Assembly: GCA_008973525.1 (NCBI GenBank)
Contig: WACJ01000059.1
Coordinates: 806,001-870,000, forward strand
DNA from: Stenopsyche tienmushanensis
Lineage: Eukaryota > Arthropoda > Insecta > Trichoptera > Stenopsychidae
DNA length: 64,000 bases
Direction of reading: 5' to 3'
Shown here: one piece after another, positions 11,242-24,100 of the stretch
Numbering within the stretch: position 1 is the first letter of the stretch
Layout of the letters: the number at the start of each line of letters is the position of its first letter
Notes under the pieces: generated by a model
What the model saw: only the letters and a program-made list of their open reading frames with translations
Database searches by the model: none
What the model was told of the DNA's origin: nothing
Program-made: the position numbers and the translations under genes

Positions 11242-11247
11242 AATAAA
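11242..11247 (+). promoter_or_regulatory. Polyadenylation signal of the arylsulfatase gene
   Basis: AATAAA lies 29 bp after the stop codon, in an AT-rich 3' region. Other AATAAA-like hexamers follow downstream (for example near 11,445 and 11,700), so the site actually used is not certain. Confidence 0.5.
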
Positions 11248-11248
11248 T

Positions 11249-12787
11249 AATTTAATTTAGAAGCCATTCATTAATTATCACTAAATTTCATCAAATAAAA
11301 TCATTTATTTTTAACTTCTTGCCTACAAACAAATGTTTTAAATTGTATCGTTAATGCCATGTGTTCGCTAATATATAATAGTACATTATAGATGTAGATA
11401 GAATATATGTAATCATTCATATCAAAAAAATTAATACTACATTAAATAAATAATTCATTAGCAACGAAAAATAAACGTAGAATGTTCTAAGAATTGTTAA
11501 AGAATCAATATATGCGATGATGAAAGATTGCCGAAGAAGTTGCGTAGAGAAAGATATTGATATTTGATACGTTCAAAATATGCATGTGAGATTGTAATGA
11601 ACGATTTCTTCATATAAGCTGTAAATATGAAATTGTAAAAAATATTTTTTATGCTATGTATTTTAATATCGTTAATTTGAAATAACTGTAAAATTACCAA
11701 AATAAATATTTGTACCAAAGAATAAGTGCACTTTTATTTTACGGTACACTCAAGTACCATATCTTGAAAGCATACAGAATTATTATAATATATTATATCA
11801 CAGAATTATTATATCATAAGCATATAGAATTATTATATCAAATAATCTTATTATCCAGCTACATTCTGTGACTTCCCGATTGGACTTGTTGGCTTTGGTG
11901 CCTGAGATTTTATAGACCTATTATTTTTTAGTTTTTTTTATTATTTTCTTATAAACAACCAAAATGCTTACGCTATATCAATCATTAATGTGTGATAATC
12001 TTAAATATAAAAATTAATCTATTTTCTTTGTTCGTATGTAATGCGTAGCTATACCGTTCATCAGATAGCAATAAACCTTCGTTCACTTATTGCTCAGGAT
12101 TGCGCGAGCAACATAGGTATAGTATAATATTAAAAAATCAATGTTTGTTTGTTCATATTTAATGCGTGACCATACCGTTCATCCGATTGCAATAAAATTT
12201 TGTCAACTTGCTTGTTTACACTTGCGAGAATAATATAAGCATAGTAAAAATTTTAACTAGTCAGCTATTTATTAATTACAAAAGGAAAAAACCTCATAGA
12301 AAGAAAAATGCAAACATTCATAACGTACTTATTTTTTTAATCGACATATTTAAATTGATATAATTAATATTCGTTGTATAAAAAAAGAGCATTCCTTCTA
12401 TCTTGATAAAATCAACTCTGGTATTAAAATAGTCGGCTCATCCACTTTTTAAACATAAAGGATGCGTAAAATTAGATTTTTTCCTCGATCGGATATAAAT
12501 ACAGTGATCCAAAAAGAATACTCCCTTTGAAATGATTCATGATAAAACAGAACACAACTTAACATACATTTATATTAATTATTAACACTGTCAAAGTAAA
12601 ATCGTACCGCAAAAATTGATGCCTTCAAGTATTTATGGCGAACTAACAACTACAATTTTAAAAAAAGATAATTTATAATTCATTTACATCTAAACAGATA
12701 ATATTATTTGCTTAATAATAATTTAAAATTATATACAATTGCTTGATTATAAATCTATAACATAAAACTCCATCATAACACGTAAAA
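11249..12787. other. Intergenic AT-rich DNA with a tandem duplication
   Basis: Sequence downstream of the sulfatase. The only structure I can support is an imperfect tandem duplication at 12,012-12,254. No coding region is recognised. Confidence 0.6.
12012..12254. repeat. Imperfect tandem duplication, period about 121 bp
   Basis: Two adjacent units share the order ATGCGT (12,041 and 12,162), CATACCGTTCATC-type block, GCAATAAA block, a CTTGC/TTGCG-GAG block and ATAGTA. Spacing between matching blocks is about 121 bp. A weaker related stretch with AATGCG, GTTCAT and GCAAT blocks occurs near 24,800-24,840, which suggests a dispersed repeat family rather than a purely local duplication. Confidence 0.6.
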
Positions 12788-12789
12788 TA

Positions 12790-13767
12790 TCAGGTCAGTA
12801 CAAAAGTTCGTGCGCATTTTTTGGGATTTTTTTAAATAGTGTAAATAAAATACAATTTAACATTTTGATCAATGATATATTTTCCTCCACTATCTACAAT
12901 TTCTCACCATCTAACAGGTAGCTTTTATTTCATTCCATTTTAATTCCGTTGCTGTAGAAAGATACTGGTTTTGAGTTTTAAAAAACTTGAATGTCCATTT
13001 TAAACATCCTGTTTAGAATATAAATTTTTCTCTAGTAAAAAAAATGTAAGACACCAAATAAGTGAAAATCACTTGGGGCAATATCCAGGGAGTAAACAGA
13101 ATTAGGGAATAAACAGAAATAAGGGGAGTAAAAGAAACAATTTTTTTTTTATATTCACTAATCGTTCGGCGTTTTTAATCAATTCTAAGTTTAAACGATA
13201 CCTAAAACATCTGCATTAACGGTTTAATTTGGTTTTAATAGTTCATAATAAATCCCATAATACATATCCCACCAAAAACTTAAAAGCTTCTTTAGGATGT
13301 AAAGATTTTTGCTGTTGGAATTAGCTGTTTATCTTTATCTGTCCACTGTCTTTTTTTTGTGACGTTATGATAAATAATTCATTTTTCGTCATCTGTTACA
13401 ATACAGTAAAAAAATGTCTCTCCTTAAAAGTGTGACAAAAGGGAAGTGCATATGTTTATTCGCTGCTAGCAATTGGATTCGGATATCTCATGCGGTACCC
13501 ACTTTCCTAGCTTGGATACTTTCCCAATCTCCTTTAAATAACGAAAAACTGTTCCATGAGATGATCATTTTATATTGATTATCAATATTCATTTTCTATG
13601 GATATTAATATGCGTCTGATCTTTACGAAAATTGATAACAGACTGACTAATACATTAGACAAGCGACGACAAATTTCGACAGGTTCGAAATCTAGTGTTA
13701 AATTGTGTTTTATTTACACTATTTAAATTTCTCTCAAAAATGCGCACGAACTTTTGGACTGACCTGA
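12790..13767 (-). mobile_element. Decayed mariner element
   Basis: The terminal inverted repeats begin TCAGGTCAGT and pair over about 32 bp with one visible mismatch. They are flanked by the TA target duplication (12788-12789 and 13768-13769). At 978 bp the element is shorter than the usual 1.3 kb of full mariners, so internal sequence has been lost. The minus strand carries the transposase remains. This is an established Tc1/mariner architecture. Confidence 0.93.
12850..13700 (-). pseudogene. Mariner transposase pseudogene
   Basis: Minus-strand pieces in order are Thr-Asp-Asp-Glu-Lys near 13,385-13,400 (first catalytic Asp block), His-Pro-Lys-Glu-Ala-Phe near 13,290, Asp-Ile-Ala-Pro-Ser-Asp-Phe-His-Leu-Phe near 13,045-13,090 (last catalytic Asp block), and Leu-Pro-Val-Arg-Trp followed by Tyr-Ile-Ile-Asp near the C-terminus (about 12,880-12,925). 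Stops and frame changes separate them, and much of the N-terminal half is missing. It cannot encode an active enzyme. Confidence 0.85.
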
Positions 13768-13769
13768 TA

Positions 13770-16700
13770 CATATGTACATCGTCAAAAGCTACAAAGAAC
13801 AAGGGACAAATTGTATCGAAATTGTATTCGATAGATAGGGAAAAAGCTCAAAATATAATACTATAAGCTTTAGATTGGGAATTCTTGTCACATCTTTTTT
13901 GATCGCGAGCTCTTGTTCTTTCCAACCGCTATTTTATCCTGTGCTATAATAATATTATGACATAAAGAGATAGTTTCTGGACTCTTAGTTTTAAGGTTCG
14001 GGCTTGAATCTGGAACAAGAAAAATAATTTGACATGCCAACAAATTTGAATTATCGGATTACCTAATTATAAATCATCACCATCATCCTATGTTATCTTT
14101 GGCAGATAGCTGAGAAGTTTGAGTTGATATCATACATTGTACTCAATTTATTGTTATAATTTTTACACTCATTTATCATTATTAATCAACCGTACTAAAT
14201 TCCATTTTATTAAAAAAATATTTGGTATATTATGATTGAGATATTTTTAATTTCTAATATATTTTCAATGCATACTGAATGATCCCACGTAGGCGACATC
14301 GACCGATATTTTATATTTGACTAAAGTTATTTGGTCCGATGTTGTCGATGTCTTTGATGTGGCATCTCAATAAGGTCGGTAACGATCCTCTCGATCCTGC
14401 CAAAGCTAAAGTATACAAATGAAGCTTGAAAAGTTGATGTTTAACTTTGTTCCGTCCGACATGAGTTCGAGCAAACTTTGAAAATACTGAAAAAGACTAC
14501 TCTGCAGGATCATCAAAAATTTAAAAGAAACTCATTAATCTCGCAGCTTAAACCAATGTTTTCGAAAAATTTGAACTAAAGCATACATAAATAAATGTAG
14601 ACAATTTTATAGAACGCCTATTCCTTGTATTCAACATTTTCTTGACAGAGGTCAAGAATGAAATACAAGATACAATAAAATACAAGACGTTTCTTACCCC
14701 TAAAAGATCGTGGTGGCTGTTTTCTGGGATGATGTGATATTATCAAAGATATCATCAAATCAATTCAAATTCAAATAAGTATATTTGAAATAAAAGGCCA
14801 TCAAAAGGAGAAAATGATAAAAGCTCTAATGAAACACAGAAAAACAAGTCACAATCATTCATTAATGTAGATATTAAAAACGAATTCATCCATCGTGCAA
14901 TCCAGCGACCAACGACTAAACCCCCACTATACAATCCAGACCTAGTTCTTTAATTTAATTTTCTATTTTATTATTTAAAAATATGTCTAAAAAAGACAAC
15001 TTTTTTACACATATAAATTATTGAACGCTCTTCGTTTGCCATTTATCTTAAAAAAATATATAACATTTCAAATGTCTTAGCACAAAATGCTTACAAAAAT
15101 TGATGTTGATAATATAACCCGACATGGTTTTAGCAAGGCACATATAATCTCTTTAAAATACATTTCATCGACGATAATGGCGCACAAAATGACTAAGTTT
15201 TCACACAATATCGACAAAGCTGCCGTGTGTGGCACGGATTCAAATTCAATTTGGTCCATAGATGCTGAGCGCCTAATGTGCGGCTTGGTTTATCCCAAAC
15301 TAGAGAATGTGGGGAACGACTGTTGCAATTACGTCCCGTCTCCGGGCGCTTAATACCTTCGCCTCTATCTGGAAGCTGCTAGATTAAAACCCTATTACTT
15401 CCAACCAGCCTGTTGGAATAACAAGACAACATATAATACGTCTACGCTTCAATTTCTTGACTGAGATTAGCGGCGATCGAACACTGCACATCGTGGTATT
15501 TATCGAACGAATGAAAATTAATGACACACATTAATTAGTAAAATATAAAGATGAAAAATTTTGCATTGAAAATATTGATTTTAAAACTTATTTTGATTAT
15601 TAATCGCATGACTGAATACAAAAGTGCATAGACATTTTCATGTTCAGAATACCTCAGTGCATCTGGAATATAGATATTTTTGCTCAATGTAAAGGATAAT
15701 TGAAATATTTTTTAAAAAAATCAACACTTTGAAAATTAAGCGTTTAAAGTTTTGCGATTAAGCGATCGAACTAATAACTAAACTGCAATGGGTTCAAATT
15801 TACAGAAGGTGTAACTAGCCACCACATTTTTAAAACACATATTCGCAATAAAAAAGCCTTGTCAAAATGGTTGATTGTTGATGGTTGATGAAAAAATTGT
15901 ATAATATCGTGCAAAATACGAAATTCCTAAACTCAGATAAATCGAATTAGCTTATTATTTATATGAACATAGAGACATTTTTATTAGTCAAAAATATTTA
16001 AAGAAATCATGAATGTACAGAGATTCTAATTAAAATATAACCAATAAAGTATCGTGTGTTCGAGCTGCAATAAATCATGCAATAAGACGCAGTATAAAGT
16101 ACCGTGTTATTTCAAAACCGTGCAAAAAGAGGATCGCGTGTATATATTAATAGTTTAGCCACCACCAGTTCCAACTAACCGCTTCGCATGCATATTTATT
16201 AGCTATATTGTACTTAATAAATATAATTAAATAGTTTTACACAACATTAAGCTCGCATTAAAATAATTGAAGAAAAATTGGCTTAAATATTTTGATATTT
16301 TCATTGCACCGGAATTCATTACAACATTATTTGAATGATTGTAAAACTTTTTTATAGACGACCGAAATCAACCAAATGAATCGTTACTTCTTTAGCACCC
16401 AGAAATCTTCCATCCAGAAAACTTAGTTCGAAGCCAAAGTTTTTTGTATGGAGGAGTTGAAACATTTTTCCACGCTGTGGAATTGAATACGATCCTTTCT
16501 ATTGAAAGTTCAAGAAACAATCCAGCATGCCAATACATACAATAAATCATTTTAAAGTTTTTTTTTTGTTAAAGAATGCCAATCCACCCACAATAAATTT
16601 AATATTGTATTCATCTAATGGTTGGTTAAAGGATAATAATTTGTATGGAAAATTATTTCGGCATTATATATCTTGTAAATGTTCATAATAAATGGAATCC

Positions 16701-17749
16701 CCTTGTAAGTATGTTTCAAAATGAATACAACTTATATTTTTAAAAATTGATCTCACCCTTTGGTATGATTTATTTCAGAGAGTAAAGTTTCATAATATAA
16801 TTAAAAGTTTCACCTAGCTGACTTGATCAGGTAACAATAGATTAATCTGAGAAGTTTAAATTGCTCCGGCTGTTCTTCAGGCACTCGGACGACTATAGAG
16901 AAAGTGACGAACGTTGGAACAATCGCGATAAAGGGCTGAGATATCCGAAAGTCTCCAAGGCTCCAACTTTACTTTTGGACGCATAATGCTTGGCCAACTC
17001 CAAAGTATTTATGCCTTCAATTAATCTACGACCTGCGCTAATCTGGACCTGAAAGATTTTATCGAATCTCACCGGGCTAATCGGGAAATGTATTGCAATA
17101 GGCCCTGTAACGAATGGTTATCGCCATTTGAACAAATAACTTTGCACCCACGTAAATAAACAGATTCTATAAGATAATGACGAATTACACAACAACCACG
17201 TATCATAAAATCATTATATATATATTTGAATTTTTAAGGTTGATGCGAGTTCCGTTTATATATTTTTGATTACATTAAAAACCAAAAATCCGATCGCATT
17301 TGGTAATTATTTGAGTGGTATATTAAAAATTCAAATTATACCTCTTTCCCGATATTTCGAGTCTCCTGTGGGACTCATGAATGCGAAATCAACTGACTGA
17401 CAGGATTATGTTCTTAATCATTTATCAAAAATTCAATTGCATATGTTATATACTTTAGAAATTATTCGTTATGCATTGTGTCATATTGTATTTTCGCAAT
17501 TATAAAAACATCAAAACTAATAAATAAATTAATTATTAGGAATATCTAGTACTTATAAAATCAGAATTAGTTTATAATATCAAAGTCATCTGCATAGAAA
17601 GCTCATGGATTTTCAATCGCTTCCTCCTCAATCAATTCCTAGGAATTGATGTAACTTTTACTTGGGAAATTAAATAATTTAACTAATCCCAATTGTACAA
17701 ATAAGCACTAAAATATCAAACTAGAATCTCTTATATAACTATCTTTTCA
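13770..17749. other. Intergenic AT-rich DNA
   Basis: No host gene recognised. An 88-codon frame at 15,087-15,353 and a patch of higher GC near 16,860-17,110 show no family motif. I see no clear terminal repeats. Confidence 0.55.
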
Positions 17750-18199
17750 AAGTGGTTGATAAATTTCAGATGATTTTTATAAATAAAATTTAGCACATTC
17801 AATACAACCCCTTCATATCAAGTGATGATAAAATCGATTAATTCTTAAATTATAATAGATAAAGCCAGAATTTAAAAACAATATTTCATCGTATCAAGAA
17901 ATTCGGCTGATGGGAAATTAATATTTCCGATTGATCGTCTTTGAAATGGTTGGTAAAGTCACATAAGCGATCAATTTATAACAATCATTAAAACATAATA
18001 TAGAAATTATGAGAATTCCACTATAAAATCATTATTTTCAATTGTGATTGTCACAATGTCAATTTTATCTTGCTTGTTATAAAATTTTGACACTTTAAAC
18101 AGTCCTTATACGATTTCTCTCAACTTCTTGATATGAAGGGGTTGTATTGAATGTGCTAAATTTTATTTATAAAAATCATCTGAAATTTATCAACCACTT
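17750..18199. repeat. Perfect 73-bp inverted repeat around a 304-bp centre
   Basis: The left arm 17750-17822 and right arm 18127-18199 are exact reverse complements, starting AAGTGGTTGATAAATTTC at each outer end. Weaker pairing continues inwards past the arms. No target-site duplication is visible at the outer edges. It could be a foldback/MITE element or an inverted duplication; a transcript across it would form a long hairpin. Confidence 0.85.
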
Positions 18200-21100
18200 A
18201 CAACGGAATTCAATCATATAAAATTACGTCTCCGATGAAATGTCCTTATTCAGTGCATGCATCTCCCATAAAGAGGGATTCGTCAACAGGAGGGATGTAG
18301 GAGGGCGTTCATGGGGGGTTGCTTGAATGAGTTCCCATTGAGAAGCCTTCGGAACAGTTGGTCTTTGGACGCGGTTGCGATAACAACGTGCTAAACCTCC
18401 GATAGATAACTTTAAAAGTTGACATATTTAGAAATAGTACCCTATGAGGCTTCTAATAATTTTATTCTACAACAACGTTAATTCAAAGTATCGCCATGAT
18501 GTGAACCGATAACTGTAAAATATTTAAACTTTTTTCAAAAAATATTTTTATATTATGCCTATAATATATATATAATGGAAAAAAATATTTCCGAAATGAA
18601 TACAATAATATTCAAAGAAACATTTTTAATTAATTTTACGTCGTTTTTTAAGGGCTGCTTTTTTAATTGATCTCGACTAGAACTTTAGAATTTACAAAAA
18701 AGCAATTATTATATTTAAAAAAATATTAATATCGATATTGACAAAATATCGTATTAAAAGAAGCATGAGAAAAAACGCTTGCCTTTCAGGGAAAAAGTTA
18801 AGTATTGTTTTGAACAAAAGAAAGTTTTAGAAGAAAGTTACCCGTGCGAAAATTTTCACAAATCCCCATACAAGGTGAGTTATATTTTATATATACGATT
18901 TTTATAACAACATTTCTACCTCTATAATAAAATTTTCCGCCCAAATCCACCCAATTTGTATTGAAAAATAAGTCCACATTCGTAATAGAAATCCGAAATT
19001 CTATTGACTCTCCCGCTAAATTCCATCGGGGGAGTTCGTGTAATCACTCAATGAAACAACAATAAAAAGGTCAAATTTATACGACTTTTTTTTAATTTCA
19101 TAATCAAATTATTCACTTTTAACTGAAATAATATTCGATTAATACTGAAGCTAATTTTAGGCGATTTTAAGATCATAAATAATGATGATCGCCTTCAATA
19201 AAACCTTTATACAGGGTCTTAATTTTTCCCATTATGCTTCTTTAGTGTTCCATTGTGCATCGAAAGGCGTTTTATAATTAGCACTACAAAATGAATTTTT
19301 AAGATGCCGTCTCTATTCTATCATCTATATTTTGCTTTAAAAAATATTTTTTTAACGTGATAAAGTATGAAATTTTAATGCAATGTGTAATTAAGAAATA
19401 ATGGCTTTATTTGATTGATAAAATTTTAATTAAACATTTTATATAATCGGTTATTAAAATTTAATCTATTATTAGAGGATCAGTTTTTTAATAAAATTGG
19501 CCCATTTTTGATTTTAAAAAATGTGAATAAGTAAAAATATTTTAAACAATGTATCTATTTCAAAATCATTTGTCCCGGATGGAATCTCTTAAAGATCATA
19601 TAATATAATAAGGAAATATCTAGCAATTATTAAAATGATATATTTGAACTTCCAAATTTAATACCTGAAGATTAATACCTAATATTTTTGTGATCGAACA
19701 TTCGTTATCTTGGTAAAATATGATTTCATATCTATTGATCAAATATGGCAATTGTATTTTTACGCTAAAAATTATCATAAATATTCCACTTCTCATACCC
19801 AATAATAATATTGTAGTTAATAAAAATAGTTTAACTGATACCTAAATATCTTTTTTATTCGCCTTATTAATAAGTTAAGTATGCTTCTGAACAGTGATTT
19901 GTGGAGATTTTTGTAGTAATTCTGTGATATCTAAATGCTCGTTTCTATGTCATAATTAGAATATTTGAAACCAACTTTGACGGATGACGTATGACATGAA
20001 CTTCATCTCTAAAAGCTTAACTGTTATTTCATTACAAATTGATCACAAAAATAATCTTGATCTATCTAAATCTTGTCATTTAATATATTTTGAAGATACT
20101 CAAGATCTGCATAGAATAGCTTCAGCATATTAACAAATGATGCAGAACAAATCCTAAGTATTTAAATGTATCATAAATCGTTCAATTTAACAAAGAAATA
20201 TGCTCATAATAGTAACAATTCCGATTCGAATAACGTTAACATAAATAAAACGTCCAAAGAGAACCTCAATAATTTGACTTTTCTCATAAATCAAACATGT
20301 TTCGTATAAAAAACTTAGTTAAAAACAATAAATCATTGAATTTCGTAAGAGTTTCACGCATGAAAACTTGCGAAGTCGAACCAATCTCGTCGTTTAATAA
20401 TCCTATCATACCATTTTTGTAACTCATGTAAAATTTCCCGCAAAAAGAAGTTAATCCAACATTGATCTCTTTAAAAAAAATAACAAAACGTTGCGAAGCA
20501 ATTAAAATGAAATTCCTACTCGAAAATTTAAAATTCAGGTGCTTAAGCCCCCAAAGGGTGCAGAAGCGATTTTAGCGTTATGTGGACGTACTTACAATGT
20601 AATTAAATACAAGCAATTAATTTGAAATTCTAATTTAATTCTAAAACGGCGTGATGATAATGCGCGTTAATGAATTAAATTAAAATCCCTCCATAGTTGT
20701 AAGTATGGAAGAAAAATAGTCATGAAATTTGGGCCGAACCGAATTAAGCCGGATTTGGGCAAGCAACTGTATAAACTAATTCCTCCATTTACAACTACGT
20801 GAGATGTATAAAATTATAGTCTTGCTTAAGCACTAAGTTTTTCTCTCAAAAACAAAGAAGCTACAATTTGCATGCTAAATAAGCAAACGCAGGTAGGGAA
20901 CGACCCTTAATAGAGCGATTTTTATTTAAAAGAACAACGCCAAAATGTATACGAGTATTTTTGGCGAAGCCATATCGAAGGACGAAGAATATATACGGAA
21001 GTCTCTGAAAACGTATCCGGGCCATCAGAGAGAGGATCTTATTTTGGGATATTCCCCTTCGGAGATAACCCTCCATTCTTTGAAAGTTGTCAACGGAAAT

Positions 21101-24100
21101 TTTGGAATTCGGTGTTGGTCGTTAAAAATATTTTGTAAGAAATATTCTGGCTGTGTATGCATTTGAAATAGACGGAGAAGAAAAGCTCGCCTTTTTTGCT
21201 AAACTGCACCTAAAAAATGTAGTCATTATCTTATAACTTCTGGGTATAAGTTTAGTCTTTCAATTGCATATTAATGAGCTCTCTTTGATTTTATGCAACT
21301 TAATATACTTTTAAATAAATTATTTAAAAAATATATACTCGACCATTTTTTGCACGGTTTCAGTAATGGTCACACTGAAAAAGCTTTTTATCGTAGATTA
21401 AATTGGGATTAGTTAAATTTGAAAACACCATCAAAAATGCATACATAACTTCATATTGGAGTCACTCACTGTTACTTTCATTAACGGTCACTAGGTTTAA
21501 TTTAAATACGATTTTTTACGAATTTCAATTCAACTTTAATGAATAGCAACGTCATTGTATCCATGTTATATTGCTCCAATGATTATATATTCTTCAAGGC
21601 AAAGTAAGAAAATCTTTAGCTGTGATGAAATTATAGATTTATATTAATATTGGATATTGGTATATCCAATAAAATCATGCGTATCAAACATGTAAATAAT
21701 AAGATTAGGATTTACTTTAAATTCTGTAACCATGATATTCTTAATATCTATTGTAGATTGGTTAGTTTATTCAATTATCATCGATTTCATTTTTAGGAAC
21801 TTGTTTGACTTTTATGGATATAAAACATATCAACTAACATTCCTTTATTAAAATATTGTACGAATTTGCATAAAATTATGCCAATATAAATTTTGATTGC
21901 CAATATTCTTATTCATCATTCGTATTCATTCTTTATTATTTAGGCATTAAAAAAATAAAATTAAAGCTACAATATAACATAAATTTCACTTGAAATATCA
22001 CGAGATATGTCTAAAAATATTTTTTTCAATATCTTTTCACATAAATTTGTCTCCATGAAGTATGAATTTATAGTATAACTTGGAAGCAATAACTTAAATA
22101 AAATCTAACTTTGATTCATAGCGACAAATGTTAACTAATAATACGCCCTAGACAAGATCCTTGAAAAGAGCTCATAATGACTATTTTTAAGTATCTATAA
22201 ATCTTTATTATAAACGCATACGCGAATATGGCTCTCACATAAGACTTGTAATCTAGATGAGCTCTTATATTTCAATTTTAAGATGGGAAATCGAAATAAG
22301 AGTCTATAGAATTCGGTGGCGAGAAACTGAAAATGCGTATTATGAAACGGCAATGAAAATATTTTCGGTCGGCAGTGTTAGGGAGAAGCTAAATATTTTC
22401 AATGTAAGCAAGCCTAGTAATGGATGATAATATGAGATTTTTTCCTTGGGAAATTTACTACCATCCACCCTATAAATGTGGAACAACCGAATAGAGTCGC
22501 TTTTATCAAAACTAACCGGGTAATGCATTTTCGAAACGTTGAAAAACAAAGGGGTTATCGTAATTCGAGACGCCCATTTTCCATAAATAAAGATGGAAAT
22601 TAATTCCGCTCCTCGATAAAAAGGATCATCTCTTAAAACTCTACAAAAGGAATCAGTATTTAACATAGTCACAGCTTGTCTTATTAAGCCGTTTTTCTCA
22701 TTTTAAACAAATCTATTATATGGTCTTAATTCATAGCAGTAATTTAAATTGTGGTGACAGTACACCACAACTAAGATGAACTTGAAATTATGAATACCAC
22801 AAATTTCTGATCATTCATGATAATTACATATTAATAACTATTATATACGAGTATTGCATTTTTGTGATTGCATATCGAATTTTTTAATCAAAATTAAAAT
22901 ATTAATCCATTTGCTTATTTTTCATTAAATCCATATTTACTGTAGTCATAATTTAATAACATTTCAAAAAGTATATAATGTTATTGAATTCATAATGGAC
23001 AAATGTGAATTAATATGATTTTTTATTTAAAAAGTTCATTTAAATAACCATATGAAACGTCTGTCAAAAGTAGTTTTCATATTTGTATGTATATATCAAA
23101 ACATAGGAAATTGAATGATGAGCTGAAATAATGGTAAATTCGCAACTCAATCAAAGACATATCCTACTTATATACTCCAATTAAAATCGTCTTATTTTTA
23201 ATTATCCACATGTAATTGCAAATTGTCAATTGCAAATCACCACGTTGTAAATTTTCTCCTTAAAGAAGTCCCAAAGAATTTGGATCTTGGGAATTCAATG
23301 CGCAGTGTTGTTATACTCTATTATAACTTTTCTTCTAAATATGATACCATGTTTTGCGGTATAAGGTGTCTGAAAATCTCATATTTAAGCTGAGAAAGTG
23401 TTTTCAAGAAAACCCCATGAATTAATTTGTGGGATTTTCAAAGCCAATCTGTCCTATTAATTCTTAAAAAAACAATAAATTTTTTGACGACCAAACTTCA
23501 AATATGTCCCTAATTTTTAAAGGCTTCAAGTTTTATAATAATTTACTCTTGGTTGTCTTTCTATTTAATAAAGTATTTTTATAAGCACGGCTAATACTAG
23601 AGATTAGCGATTTGCCATGATGGCTTTCTATTTCTGAATACGGAGTCAGAAATACCCATGAAATATATCAATCGAATATAAATCTTCGCTCTGATTATGG
23701 CGTGTATTAAGAATATTTTTAATTAGGAATAAATGCGGCATATTTTTTATCAAGCGTTACTCCTCAAGGAATGGATTTTTCGTGTCTTACAAAACAGGTT
23801 TTTAAAATTTCCCACAGGATTTCTAGAACACTCGACAAAAGCTTTATCCGAATGCGCTTACCAGAAATAACAAAAGGCTTATCCTGTAATTGAACATTAA
23901 TAAAGCAATTGAGTGGTTCGGCAAATACAAGTGGAAAAACATTTCAAAAAAATGTTATAATATTCCATAGAAATAACACTCGACGACGAAACGAGAGTAC
24001 CCCGTGGAAAACGAAGCATAAAAGGAAAATCGGATAGAGGGTGAAAAAATGTTTTTTGATCAGAATTGACTTAAATTTTCGTTTGAAATTGTATTCATAA

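Noticed and set aside
22340..22672. 110-codon minus-strand frame
   Set aside because: No motif, no splice or promoter context, and no similarity I recognise.
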